Assembly: GCF_001274935.1 (NCBI RefSeq)
Contig: NZ_LILC01000002.1
Coordinates: 391,924 to 455,923, forward strand
Direction: 5' to 3'
DNA length: 64,000 nucleotides
Source: Priestia koreensis
Lineage (GTDB): Bacteria > Bacillota > Bacilli > Bacillales > Bacillaceae_H
In this document: positions 28,808 to 38,500 of the stretch, one piece after another
Layout: the number at the start of each line of letters is the position of its first letter
How positions within the stretch are numbered: position 1 is the first letter of the stretch
Program-made: the position numbers and the translations under genes
Notes under the pieces: model-generated
The model's input: only the letters and a program-made list of their open reading frames with translations
Databases searched by the model: none
Told to the model about the DNA's origin: nothing

Positions 28808-28860
28808 GAAAAACATGTGCCCCTGCTCTTGAATGAAGGTCCAAAGCAGAGGCACATGTT
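28808..28860 (-). terminator. Terminator after the IDEAL-domain gene
   Basis: AACATGTGCC-T-CTGCT / AGCAG-GGGCACATGTT on the minus strand, then TTTCTTTT. The stem starts at the stop codon. Confidence 0.85.
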
Positions 28861-29080
28861 ACGCTTCTTCTAATTTTTTATACTCGTTTGTTAATTGAAT
28901 GAACGTTTCTTTATCGCCTTTATCTAATGCGTCATCAATTAAAAAGGTTAGGCGTTCCTTATTGAAAACGTAGCTTAAATGATCTAGTAAATCGTTCGCT
29001 GTTTTTTGGTATTGAATCTCTCTTTGTGTATATAAATCCTTTCGGGAAAAGTCATTCGCGTTTTTTCTGTAGTAGCTCAT
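28859..29080 (-). CDS. Small IDEAL-domain protein
   Basis: 73 residues, charged, no signal peptide. The C-terminal half RLTFLIDDALDKGDKETFIQLTNEY matches the IDEAL domain, a short helix pair found in several small Bacillus proteins (for instance ComK-binding or stress-related adaptors). The N-terminal half (RKNANDFSRKDLYTQREIQ) is basic and may bind nucleic acid or a protein. AAGGAGG before the ATG. The target is unknown. Confidence 0.8.
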   Translation of the reverse strand: MSYYRKNANDFSRKDLYTQREIQYQKTANDLLDHLSYVFNKERLTFLIDDALDKGDKETFIQLTNEYKKLEEA

Positions 29081-29244
29081 GACTATGTACCTCCTTCAAA
29101 TTAGAATGTCTTCCGAATCATCTTGTTAGTTATTTACCCATATATATGACGATTAACCGCAATGTGTTAAAATTTTAGGTGTTTGAAAAAAATGAAAAAA
29201 GGGTACATAGGAAAGATACATAATGAAGATTTAAAGGAGCAGAT

Positions 29245-30216
29245 ATGATTAGAACATGCGCGTTAACATCAGCTGGTGTAATTAAATACGATCTATCGCT
29301 TCGTTCCTTGAAAAAGCCTGACATTGTTTGGTACTGGGTTGATTTCGATCAGCCGTCTAACGAGGAATCTCAGCTTTTAAGTAAACATTTCCGCTTTCAC
29401 CCGTTAGCTATTGAAGACTGTTTGGAATTTGTACAGCGTCCTAAAATGGATTTTTTTGATAAGTATGTGTTCATTGTAATGCATTATTTGAATCAAAAAA
29501 CCCTATCGCCAGAAGAGGTAGATGTGTTCGTTGGGAGCAATTACATCGTTACCTTTCATAAAAAGTCAGTGCGAGGACTGAACAATACGTGGGCACGTGT
29601 TCGAAAGGATACGGCACTTCAGCAAGGTCCAATGACAATCCTGCATGCGGTAATGGACCAGCTCGTAGATGACTATTTTCCACCCATCTACCGAATCGAA
29701 GACCGGTTAAATGAAATTGAGGAAGCGACGGATTCTGATTCGTCCGTATCCGATATCATGGACGAAGTATTTGATATTCGAAGCGACTTATCTAAGATGC
29801 GTCGAACGGTTTTGCCTATGCGTGATTTGCTTTATCGTATTTTAAATTCAGAACGTATTGCGCACGTCAACGATCAGAAGATTTACTTTCAAGATATTTA
29901 TGATCATCTCTTGAAAATTACGGAGCTTATTGAAGCAAATCGAGAGTTTACTTCGGATATTCGAGATAACTATATTTCGATTAACTCTGATCGAATGAAT
30001 TCGATTATGATGACTCTTACAGTTATTACGACGATCTTTATGCCGCTATCGTTTATAGCAGGACTGTATGGAATGAACTTTACAAATATGCCGGAACTAC
30101 GCGGTCACTACAATTACTTTATCGTACTAGCTGTAATGGTTCTGATTTCGATCGGGATGACGCTTTGGTTTAAGAAGAAAGGCTGGTTCCGCTTTAGCAA
30201 GAGATCAAAGCTATAA
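29245..30216 (+). CDS. corA: CorA-family magnesium transporter
   Basis: 323-residue channel-type Mg2+ uptake protein. The large cytosolic N-terminal domain (about 1-250) ends in a long helix. Two C-terminal membrane helices follow, and the selectivity motif GMN is at residues 276-278 (YGMNFTNMPE). The C-terminal tail is basic (KKKGWFRFSKRSK), as usual. AAAGGAGCAG before the ATG. Single gene with its own terminator. Confidence 0.95.
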   Translation: MIRTCALTSAGVIKYDLSLRSLKKPDIVWYWVDFDQPSNEESQLLSKHFRFHPLAIEDCLEFVQRPKMDFFDKYVFIVMHYLNQKTLSPEEVDVFVGSNYIVTFHKKSVRGLNNTWARVRKDTALQQGPMTILHAVMDQLVDDYFPPIYRIEDRLNEIEEATDSDSSVSDIMDEVFDIRSDLSKMRRTVLPMRDLLYRILNSERIAHVNDQKIYFQDIYDHLLKITELIEANREFTSDIRDNYISINSDRMNSIMMTLTVITTIFMPLSFIAGLYGMNFTNMPELRGHYNYFIVLAVMVLISIGMTLWFKKKGWFRFSKRSKL

Positions 30217-30217
30217 G

Positions 30218-30252
30218 AAAAGGTCACGCAATGTGCGTGACCTTTTTTTTTC
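30218..30252 (+). terminator. Terminator of corA
   Basis: AAAGGTCACGCA / TGCGTGACCTTT with T9 after it. Confidence 0.9.
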
Positions 30253-30256
30253 GTCT

Positions 30257-30451
30257 TTATTCCATATCAATCTGGCCTTCTCGCCAGTAAACAGGCGATA
30301 CGTAGCCTAAATCAATTTCGCGATCATCAAGTGTAATAAAGCAGTGCTGAGCTGCTTCTTGTTGTTTAATCTTGTCATAAATAGGTTTTTCTACTCCCTC
30401 TAAAATCTTCATTTCGTGGTCTTCAGAGAATAGAATAACAGAGCCTTTCAT
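30257..30451 (-). CDS. Small uncharacterised protein
   Basis: 64 residues, acidic, no membrane segment or known motif (MKGSVILFSEDHEMKILEGV...). ATG 30451 is eight bases after AAGGTGGA; a GTG at 30463 would overlap that site. The ordered strand/helix pattern and the good ribosome site suggest a real gene. Function unknown. Confidence 0.65.
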   Translation of the reverse strand: MKGSVILFSEDHEMKILEGVEKPIYDKIKQQEAAQHCFITLDDREIDLGYVSPVYWREGQIDME

Positions 30452-30725
30452 GAAAACGTCCACCTTCTATATATGTTTTATTTTAATTCACCTCGTAGTA
30501 TATGAGTTTTTTTTGGCTTCGTCTAGACGTATGAATCCCTCTTGAAAAATATAAATTCCCTTCTTTCCTTAAAATCATCACATTGGTTTCGTTTTCATAA
30601 AAAGAAGAAAAAATTTGCTCGAATGAATCTCTTTATTCGTAAAAGTTTTCATAATTATTTGTAAATAAACAGGTTTTTGTTTTTACGAATGGAAATCAAA
30701 TAGAAGAAAGAAAAGGAGGATGCAT

Positions 30726-32054
30726 ATGAGTAAGCTTGAAAAGAACATGATACCATCAAAGAAAAAATTCATTACGTTACCTGTTTATATCACACTTCCA
30801 ATTGTTTCATGGGCTTTGTATGATTTTGCAAATACGATTTTCTCTTCTAATATTTCCACGATTTTCTTTCCTTTTTATTTAGAGGAAACAGTCGGTAACA
30901 GTGAGGCGATGAAGCAGCTAGCAAGTACATTCATTTCGTATGCCAATGCGCTAGCTAGCATATTTTTAGTGATTTTCTCACCGCTATACGGGACGATGAT
31001 CGATCGCACGAAGCGAAAGAAAAAGCCGCTCGTTTATTTTGCACTCGGATCGATTATTTGTACGTTCGGAATGGGAGTAGCAGCATATCAGAAGCAGTGG
31101 GATCATGCGACAATGTTACCGCTCTCGTTAATACTCGTCGTTATTTTGTTTGTGCTGGCGAAATTTTTCTTTCAATCAAGTCTCGTATTTTATGACAGCA
31201 TGATGCCGGATTTAGGTTCAAAGGAACAAATGCCCCTCATCTCAGGCTTTGGGGTGGCGATCGGATATTTTGGCACGCTTGTAGGATTGAGCGTTTATTT
31301 CTTTGTGGGAGACCATGATTTTCATCGTGCGTTCATTCCAACGGCCATTTTATATCTTCTTTTTTCGCTGCCGATTATATTTTGGGTAAAGGAACCCCCT
31401 CAACATGTCGATGTAAAGGAGAAGCAATCTTTTTTTAGTGGTTATAAAGAGATTTATCAAACGTTTCAAGAAATGCGCGCTTTTCGGTCTATTTTTTTAT
31501 TTATGATTACGTATTTCTTTATTAATGATGCGATTGCGACGGCTATTGCGATGATGGCCGTTTACGCAAAAGCCGTCATAGGATTTACAACAAGTGGTTT
31601 TATTCTTCTGTACTTAATATCGACGGTGGCAAGTATTATTGGTGCTTTTGTATTCGGATATGTGGTGAAAAAATTTACGTCTCGGCGTGCGGTTACAATG
31701 GTTGGTGTCATTTTGGTAGTCGCCCTTCTTTTTGCCGTGACCGCAAACGGTGTCCCGATGTTTTGGGTGGCAGGATCGTTATTCGGCGTTTCATTAGGAT
31801 CTATGTGGGTCGCTACAAGAACATTTATTATTGAGCTATCACCTGAAAACAAAAGAGGGCAGTTCTTTGGTTTGTTTGCTTTTTCAGGAAAGTTGTCGGC
31901 TATTGTAGGTCCATTGCTATACGGAACCATCACATGGGCGTTAAAAGACTACGGGGCGCTTGCGAGTCGAATTGCTTTAGCATCTCTACTGTTGCTTGCG
32001 GGGATTGGACTGTGGGTGCATTTAAAGACGAGGTACGAAACCGTCCGAAAATAA
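30726..32054 (+). CDS. MFS transporter of the UMF1/Atg22-like type
   Basis: 442 residues, about twelve membrane helices. The opening SWALYDFANTIFSSNIST is the marker of the UMF1 family, and the loop after helix 2 has the MFS pattern GTMIDRTKRKKKP. Substrate unknown; relatives in bacteria are drug or amino-acid exporters. ATG 30726 is six bases after AAAGGAGGA; the in-frame ATG at 30720 touches that site. It occupies the place where B. subtilis has the MFS gene ykuC. Confidence 0.88.
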   Translation: MSKLEKNMIPSKKKFITLPVYITLPIVSWALYDFANTIFSSNISTIFFPFYLEETVGNSEAMKQLASTFISYANALASIFLVIFSPLYGTMIDRTKRKKKPLVYFALGSIICTFGMGVAAYQKQWDHATMLPLSLILVVILFVLAKFFFQSSLVFYDSMMPDLGSKEQMPLISGFGVAIGYFGTLVGLSVYFFVGDHDFHRAFIPTAILYLLFSLPIIFWVKEPPQHVDVKEKQSFFSGYKEIYQTFQEMRAFRSIFLFMITYFFINDAIATAIAMMAVYAKAVIGFTTSGFILLYLISTVASIIGAFVFGYVVKKFTSRRAVTMVGVILVVALLFAVTANGVPMFWVAGSLFGVSLGSMWVATRTFIIELSPENKRGQFFGLFAFSGKLSAIVGPLLYGTITWALKDYGALASRIALASLLLLAGIGLWVHLKTRYETVRK

Positions 32055-32150
32055 GAAAATGGAGGGAGTTTTGAGCAATTATTCTATGAAATTAATACTA
32101 GTAATTATATAATGGAAATACAAATTTTTAACATGGAAGGGCGAAATTGG

Positions 32151-33056
32151 ATGTACAAAGACGCAGGGATTTTACTAGAAAGCGGTACAAATGAAATTGA
32201 AATTGTGGAGTTTGGAGTTCGACATATTCGTTTTGGCATTAACGTCATTAAAGTGAGAGAAATTATTAATCCAGTAACGATTAATCCGGTTCCGAATTCG
32301 CATCCGTATGTTGAAGGGATTATTGAGCTCCGCGGTGAGGTTTTGCCAATTGTTGATATAGCGAAGGCACTCAAACTTCCGCCATCTGATACGCCTGAGA
32401 AGGATAAATTTATTGTCACAGAGTTTAATCAGCAAAAAATCGTATTTCATGTTCATAGTGTGACAAAAATCCATCGCTTGTCATGGAAGCAAATCGAAAA
32501 GCCTTCCGAGTTATATCAGGGACTTGAAACACAGATTACAGGAGTCGTTAAAATGGAACAAGAGCTGATCTTGTTGCTTGATTTTGAAAAACTCATTACG
32601 GACGTTAATCCTGATTTTGGAATCGACGTGAGCTCCGTCAAAAAGCTCGGTGAACGAAAGCGCTCCAATAAGCGAATTGTAATTGCCGAGGATTCGCCTT
32701 TATTGCGTCGTTTAATTGGCGATACGTTAGAAGAAGCAGGCTACGTCATTACGGAGTTTTTCGAAAATGGTCAAGATGCGCTGGCTTATTTAGAATCTAT
32801 TGTAGCAGGGAATAAGGCGATTGAGGATCAAGTACAGCTTGTGATTACCGATATTGAAATGCCCCAAATGGACGGCCATCATTTGACGAAACGCATTAAG
32901 GAAAACGATAAGTTATCAATTTTACCTGTCATTGTTTTTTCGTCTCTTATTACAGAAGATCTCCAACATAAGGGACAAATGGTTGGAGCTAGTGCGCAGG
33001 TTAGTAAGCCGGAAATCAAGCGCCTTATCGAACAAATTGATTCACTTATTTTATAA
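32151..33056 (+). CDS. cheV: Chemotaxis coupling protein CheV
   Basis: Couples chemoreceptors to CheA and helps adaptation. 301 residues: CheW-like domain (about 15-155; YVEGIIELRGEVLPIVDI) and a receiver domain (about 175-300; EDSPLLRRL acidic pair, phosphorylation site Asp234 in VITDIEMPQMDG, conserved SKPE Lys). ATG 32151 follows GGAAGGGCG; an in-frame ATG at 32112 would add a stretch unlike CheV. Confidence 0.95.
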   Translation: MYKDAGILLESGTNEIEIVEFGVRHIRFGINVIKVREIINPVTINPVPNSHPYVEGIIELRGEVLPIVDIAKALKLPPSDTPEKDKFIVTEFNQQKIVFHVHSVTKIHRLSWKQIEKPSELYQGLETQITGVVKMEQELILLLDFEKLITDVNPDFGIDVSSVKKLGERKRSNKRIVIAEDSPLLRRLIGDTLEEAGYVITEFFENGQDALAYLESIVAGNKAIEDQVQLVITDIEMPQMDGHHLTKRIKENDKLSILPVIVFSSLITEDLQHKGQMVGASAQVSKPEIKRLIEQIDSLIL

Positions 33057-33065
33057 AAGTACACA

Positions 33066-33100
33066 AAAGCGCCTCATACGAATAGTATGAGGCGTTTATT
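33066..33100 (+). terminator. Terminator of cheV
   Basis: AGCGCCTCATAC / GTATGAGGCGTT with a GAATA loop. Confidence 0.75.
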
Positions 33101-33154
33101 AAACGTACAAAGCTCCTCTAGCTCAGCCCTTATTAGTGACACAATGGTAGAAAG

Positions 33155-33622
33155 TTAAAAATAGCTTTTTCCCAGAGGTTTAAAGATGGGAGCGGTTTTA
33201 CGACGTGTATTCATAGAAGATTGAGGAGGCGTTAATGAGTAGTTGGTATATTGTGAAAGCAAGCGCTTTGCGGTTGAAAGCGACATCGTTGTTTTAGGGT
33301 TTCGATAATTCATATCCAACTCTCCAAGATGCGATAGCGTTTGGAAGTCTTCCTTTTTAGGGGGAATATGAAAGTAATAGTTACCGACAGCCACTAAAAC
33401 ATCTGATTTTTGCTGGCTTTTCCCAGGGTTTTTCGAAAAATGCAGTCCTTCTTTTTTCGCTTTGCCTTCTGAAATCAATTTTTCTAGTGCAAGCTTCTTA
33501 AGAGTGTATAACATTTTAGGATCTGGAGCAGCCTTTGCATGACGATTTACAGTGAAAATAGCTTGAGCAAGATCATCAACCTTCATATGTGCTGGTTTTG
33601 ATTGATCTGTATGATGAGGCAT
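33155..33622 (-). CDS. ykyB: YkyB-family protein
   Basis: 155 residues, basic, no membrane segment. VDDLAQAIFTVNRHAKAAPDPKMLYTLKKLALEKLI and VLVAVGNYYFHIPP match YkyB, a conserved Bacillus protein of unknown role that lies next to cheV in B. subtilis as here. The C-terminus (RRKTAPIFKPLGKSYF) is positively charged. AAAGGAGGA precedes the ATG. Confidence 0.88.
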   Translation of the reverse strand: MPHHTDQSKPAHMKVDDLAQAIFTVNRHAKAAPDPKMLYTLKKLALEKLISEGKAKKEGLHFSKNPGKSQQKSDVLVAVGNYYFHIPPKKEDFQTLSHLGELDMNYRNPKTTMSLSTAKRLLSQYTNYSLTPPQSSMNTRRKTAPIFKPLGKSYF

Positions 33623-33759
33623 GGTGTTCCTCCTTTGATAAACTTTCTATTTATTATATCCTTTCTTGTCCAAATTGCAAACATTGAGTTTTGGACAACT
33701 GTAAGTAAAAAGAGCCGTTTATTTTCTTTCAAGGGAAGCTTTTCAGATAAGAAAGAATG

Positions 33760-33781
33760 GCTCGCCTATAAGCAAGCGAGC
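33760..33781 (-). terminator. Possible terminator of ykuD
   Basis: GCTCGC / GCGAGC, six pairs, with a pyrimidine-rich but broken T-tract on the minus strand. Confidence 0.4.
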
Positions 33782-33808
33782 AACATTTTGTAGGAATGCG
33801 GAAGGGTG

Positions 33809-34327
33809 TTATTTGTGTGGAAGAATATAGACGCCAGTTCCATTTGGAACGAGCGATGAAAGCTCGAGAACATCTTTATTGTACATGCGTATACACCCCA
33901 TCGAAACCGCTTTTCCGATGGAAGAAGGGTTGTTCGTTCCATGAATACCGTAGTGATATTTCGAGAGACTGAGCCACATTTCACCAAACGGACCACCAGG
34001 GTCAGGTTGCCTGTTTACAATCACATAATTTCCAGGTGGAGTCGAGCTCAACATTTTTCCAACGGCAATCGGATATGTTTTCATCAGTTTCCCATCATGG
34101 ATAAGCAACAGTCGTTTTTCCTTTAGATAAACGTAAATGGAATAGGGGATGCTTTCCTTTGGTGGAAGACCAGGAATGTAAATAGGTTGCCCGACTACAA
34201 TTGTGTCAGGGTTTACAGTTGGATTTGCACTCAAGAGCATGTCATAAGGAATGCGATAATCCAGCGAGATTGAATAAAGCGTTTCACCAGATTTTACGAT
34301 ATGGTACACTTGAACACCTCTTCTCAT
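33809..34327 (-). CDS. ykuD: L,D-transpeptidase with LysM domain (YkuD)
   Basis: Cross-links peptidoglycan by a Cys mechanism; YkuD is known from the Bacillus spore wall. N-terminal LysM (about 8-54, [14 protein letters not shown]...IYIPG) for glycan binding, then the YkuD domain (about 60-172) with His129 (HGTNN) and Cys145 (SMGCIRM) in the family signature. No signal peptide, like B. subtilis YkuD (164 residues). ATG 34327 has no clear ribosome site, while GTG 34309 has AAGAGGTG five bases upstream and starts right at LysM, so the shorter form may be the real one. Confidence 0.93.
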   Translation of the reverse strand: MRRGVQVYHIVKSGETLYSISLDYRIPYDMLLSANPTVNPDTIVVGQPIYIPGLPPKESIPYSIYVYLKEKRLLLIHDGKLMKTYPIAVGKMLSSTPPGNYVIVNRQPDPGGPFGEMWLSLSKYHYGIHGTNNPSSIGKAVSMGCIRMYNKDVLELSSLVPNGTGVYILPHK

Positions 34328-34491
34328 CGATCACCAAGAGTACTTTTGGTGATACTAAAAATCGTTCACATGATCTATCTTATGGAAAAGAAATCATTTC
34401 AAGAATAACAAAATGATTTTATAACGGAGGACAAGATAAGTCCTTTTTCAAACGTGGTGCTCATATGTAATTTAATCGTAGAAAAGAGAAT

Positions 34492-34510
34492 GGACGTCTT
34501 TTAGACGTCC
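34492..34510 (-). terminator. Possible terminator of the Gly/Pro/Tyr-rich gene
   Basis: GGACGTCT / AGACGTCC, eight pairs with a TTT loop, 15 bases after the stop codon. There is no strong T-run. Confidence 0.45.
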
Positions 34511-34524
34511 TATTTGTGGTGAAG

Positions 34525-34962
34525 CTATTTAGGTGGCTGCATGGGCTGCATGGATTGCATCGGTTGCATGGGCTGCATCGTTGGAGATGAATAATACGTG
34601 TTGTAAACAGGAGCTCCTCCAGTTGAAGGAGATGCAGGAATAGCCATTTGAGAAGGGAAGTTGCCGATTCCGGCGTTAATATTTCCCGTTGGATAGCCAC
34701 CAAAACCTCCAGGAATACCGGCTGCTCCAGGGTATCCGCCGAAAGCGCCTGGATAGCCTCCGTATGGAACAGGATACGGAGGAGGGAACGGAGGGCAACA
34801 CCCTGGGAACGGAGGACGAGCAATCGCGCCAACTGTCAGCCCACCTAGAAGACCGCCAGCTAATCCAGCAACTAATGGAAGTCCGAAGAAAAATCGTTCA
34901 TCTTCTGAAGCAATTGAACGGTAAGGATCATATGCGGGGTAGGGAATATATGAATAATACAT
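34525..34962 (-). CDS. Gly/Pro/Tyr-rich low-complexity protein, possible spore-coat or surface protein
   Basis: 145 residues. A Tyr-rich start (MYYSYIPYPAYDPY), one hydrophobic Gly-rich helix (about 26-49, GLPLVAGLAGGLLGGLTVGAI), then FPGCCPPFPPPYP, GGYPG repeats and a C-terminal run of QPM triplets. Such composition is common in coat, crust and surface-associated proteins of spore formers, but no family is recognised. ATG 34962 is seven bases after AGGAGG. The neighbour is the spore-wall enzyme gene ykuD, which fits a spore role. Confidence 0.75.
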   Translation of the reverse strand: MYYSYIPYPAYDPYRSIASEDERFFFGLPLVAGLAGGLLGGLTVGAIARPPFPGCCPPFPPPYPVPYGGYPGAFGGYPGAAGIPGGFGGYPTGNINAGIGNFPSQMAIPASPSTGGAPVYNTYYSSPTMQPMQPMQSMQPMQPPK

Positions 34963-35059
34963 GTACAAACCTCCTTATGCTTTGTCTTAATAGTGTATGG
35001 AAGGTGGAAGGGGATTGAGCCTGCCCTATAAGAAAAATTCCCGTTTAGAAAGAAATAGG

Positions 35060-35089
35060 TTGACGAAAGCACTTCTCTCTTTATATAGT
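35060..35089 (+). promoter_or_regulatory. Promoter of the marR-mmpL operon
   Basis: TTGACG (35060-35065) with TATATA (35082) or TATAGT (35084), spacing 16 or 18. Confidence 0.65.
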
Positions 35090-35101
35090 TTATGTAGTGA
35101 A

Positions 35102-35120
35102 TAGTTCAAGGAGTGAACTA
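35102..35120. promoter_or_regulatory. Inverted repeat around the ribosome site, candidate MarR operator
   Basis: TAGTTCA-AGGAG-TGAACTA: perfect 7-bp arms whose 5-base centre is the Shine-Dalgarno sequence of the next gene. It could be a DNA operator just after the promoter for autorepression, or an RNA hairpin that holds the ribosome site in its loop. Confidence 0.6.
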
Positions 35121-35121
35121 A

Positions 35122-35580
35122 ATGGAAAAAGAAAAACTAAAAGCGCTGATTAAGCGCTATGAAGATGTGCATATTTTCGCGCTTAGGCAAGTATCATCTA
35201 TTGTTGCTGAAAAGCTACCCGAAAATATGACGATGGAGCAATACAACGTACTCCGTTCGCTGAAACAGCGAGGAAAATGTCGCTCGTCTGAATTAGCCGA
35301 TATTTGCGGGGTAAACCGCAGCGCGATTACCGCGATGGTCGCTCGACTCGTTGCAAAGAATTATGTGAAACGAGTTCAGGATGAACAAGATCGACGTAGC
35401 ATTTGGCTCACGACTACTTCAAAAGGTGATGAGGTTTATGAGCAGGGTGAGGGAGCGATTGAGCAGATGGTCGCTTCGTATCTACAGGAACTAGATGACG
35501 AGGAAGTAGAGACATTCATCCATACGTATGAAAAAATTACGACCATCATTAAACGGATGCACGGAGAGGAGCAGCTATGA
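35122..35580 (+). CDS. MarR-family transcriptional regulator
   Basis: 152 residues with the winged helix core: ENMTMEQYNVLRSLKQRGKCRSSELADICGVNRSAITAMVARL and the wing VQDEQDRRSIWLTTTSKG. It most likely represses its own operon and responds to a small toxic molecule. The stop overlaps the MMPL start by four bases (ATGA), so regulator and exporter are translated together, as in ydgG-ydgH of B. subtilis. Confidence 0.92.
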   Translation: MEKEKLKALIKRYEDVHIFALRQVSSIVAEKLPENMTMEQYNVLRSLKQRGKCRSSELADICGVNRSAITAMVARLVAKNYVKRVQDEQDRRSIWLTTTSKGDEVYEQGEGAIEQMVASYLQELDDEEVETFIHTYEKITTIIKRMHGEEQL

Positions 35581-38500
35581 AGGCCATTATTAAGTTACGA
35601 TGGGTATTGCTAGCAGTTTGGATTGTAGGAGCCGTTGTTTTATCGCTTTTAGCGCCTAACATGGAGAACTTAGTGAGGGAGAAAGGTCAGATTGGTGTTC
35701 CATCAGGATATTCTTCTTCACTCGCAAATGAAATTTTAGACAAAAAAAGTGGTGAAAATGAGAATGAAGCATCCATTGTGGTTGTTTATCACGACAAGAA
35801 AAAGTTAGATCAGCAAGAGCTCGAACAAATTAAACATAACATTGAACAATTTAAAGATCAGAAGAAACAACTAGGTATCACAGAAGTAACAACTCACTTT
35901 GAGCAAGCTGATTTGAAAAACCAACTTGTATCAAAAGACAACAAAACTATTTTAGCTCTGTTAACGGTAGATATGACAGGGAAGGAAATTGGAGATATTC
36001 GTAAAAGTCTTCAAAAAGTCGTGGATAAAAGTGCCGTAGAAGCACATATGACAGGAAGTAATTTAATTGATGAAGATGTGGTGGTAAGTTCCCAAGAAGG
36101 GCTGAAGAAAACGGAGATTATTACGCTTGTCTTTATTTTAGCGGTGTTAATCATCGTGTTCCGCTCTGTTGTGGCACCGATTATTCCATTAATTACGGTT
36201 GGTTTTACATATATTATTAGCCAATCAATTGTCGCTTATTTAGTAGATTATTTTGATTTTCCACTTTCAAACTTTACTCAAATTTTCCTCGTGGCCATTT
36301 TGTTTGGGATTGGAACAGACTACTGTATTCTACTCCTCAGTCGCTTTAAAGAAGAAATGGTGAACTATGAGGATCCATTAGATGCCATTGCTGCGACATA
36401 TAAAACCGCAGGAAGAACGGTTCTGTTCAGTGGCTTAGCTGTATTGGTAGGCTTTGCTTCTATTGGGCTTGCGACGTTTAAATTGTATCAATCAGCATCT
36501 GCCGTTGCAATCGGAGTGGCCGTTCTTTTACTCGCTTTATGGACAGTGGTTCCATTCTTTATGGTGGTGTTAGGCAAAAAACTATTTTGGCCAATGAAGG
36601 GAGCAATTGGCCATTCGCAAAGCCGTCTATGGGGATGGGCAGGGAATCTGTCTATTAAACGACCGTTCATTGTCCTTCTTATTCTAGCCGCTGTAATAGC
36701 GCCGCTATTATGGAAATATGATGGCAAGCTTTCGTTTAACTCATTGGACGAAATTGGTGATAGCTATGAATCTGTTAAAGGCTTTAATTTAATTTCTGAT
36801 AGTTTTGGTCCTGGTGAATCACTTCCGGCGAAGATCGTCATTGAGAACGATGAGCGCATGGATAACCGTGAGTACTTAACCATTATTGAAAAAATCAACC
36901 GTGAGTTAGATAAAGTAAAAGTCGTGGATAAAGTAAGAAGTGCCACTCGACCAGTCGGCGATGATTTAGAAGATTTATATGTTAGTAATCAAGTCGATGA
37001 GCTCAATAAAGGCTTAGGTCAAGGAAACGATGGGATTGTTAAAATTCGGGATGGGCTCAAAGAAGCTTCTACGAATTTAACAAATTCAACACCTCAAATG
37101 AAAGAAGCAACCGGAAACATTACGAAGCTTGTTGAAGGCACCAACGGAATTAAAACAGGTGTGACACAGGTTCAAAGTGGCTTAACGACGATTGAAGAAG
37201 GACTTCGTAAAGGGACGTTAGGTGCAGGAGAGGCGAAAAAAGGTCTTCAAGAAGTGAAGAAAAATGCGGTCAAACTTGCCAATGCGAACAGTGAGCTTTT
37301 AAAAGGCTATCAAACGCTGCAAGGAGGGCTTGGTGAGTTATCAGGAGGATACGGTGAGATTCAGAAGAATCTGTCCTCGATTAGCGAAGGCCTTGCCGCT
37401 ATTAATACACAAATGGGGCTTCTCCCTCAGAAGTATCCTGACGTTCAGAGCAATGCGAATTTTATGAGAGATTATGGTGCCCTTCAGCAGCAAGTTGGGA
37501 AGTTGAGTGGAGGCGCTACTGAATTAAATAAAGGTTTGCAAACGCTCAATACAAATCTTCAAGGGGCGTCAAAAGGCCTTGCAACGGCCAATACAAATTT
37601 ATCGAAAGTTGTGCAAGGTCAGCAAGCATTTGGAGCAGGAATTGATCAATTAATTACGGGCATTACCCAGCTTGAAACAGGCATTGGAAAAGCGGCTGAT
37701 GGACAGTCGCAAATTATTTCAAAGCTACCGGAAATGTCGACAGGTTTAGGAAAGCTTGCAGAAGGTCAAAAGCAGCTTCAAACAGGGGTTGGGACGTTTG
37801 TAAGTAAAATTGGGGAGCTAACAAACGGACTAGATCAAAGCGTAACAGGTCTAACCAAAGTAAGTGGAGGATTAGATTCTGCCACAAGCTACTTGGCTGA
37901 ACTGGCGAAGTCACAGGATAAAGACATGACGGGCTGGTACTTACCAAAAGATGCGTTAAAAAACAAAGAGTTTCAGCAAATTTTAGACGTGTATATGTCT
38001 ACTGACCGAAAAGTGACAACGATTGATGTGGTGCTGAAAGTAAATCCATACTCAAACAAAGCCTTAACCAACATTCAAGAAGTAGAAGATGCTGTAAAGC
38101 GCGGAATGAATGACACAAAACTTGAAAACGCAACGTTTGGTATTTCAGGTGTTTCCAGTATTTTTGCAGATTTAAAGCAAATTTCGGATGCTGATTATTC
38201 AAAAACCGTTACCTTTATGCTAATTGGGATTGCATTAATCCTCATTATTTTACTACGCTCGCTCATTATGCCGGCGTACATTATCGCATCCTTGCTGTTA
38301 ACGTACTATACGTCAGCTGCGATGACCGAGGTTATTTTCGTTGATATTTTAGGCTATCCAGGCGTGAACTGGGCAGTTCCGTTTTTCGGGTTTGTTCTAC
38401 TGATGGCATTAGGCGTGGATTACTCCATTTTCCTTATGGACCGTTTTAATGAATATCGCAAACATAAAGTAGAAGAAGCAATCATTCTATCGATGAAAAA

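Noticed and set aside
33602-33793. 63-codon open frame upstream of ykyB on the plus strand
   Set aside because: Begins inside ykyB on the opposite strand with no ribosome site; overlaps the probable ykyB promoter and ykuD terminator area.
34548-34580. Short tandem repeat that could be taken for a CRISPR or microsatellite
   Set aside because: It encodes the QPM triplets of a low-complexity protein; units are 9-12 bases without spacers.
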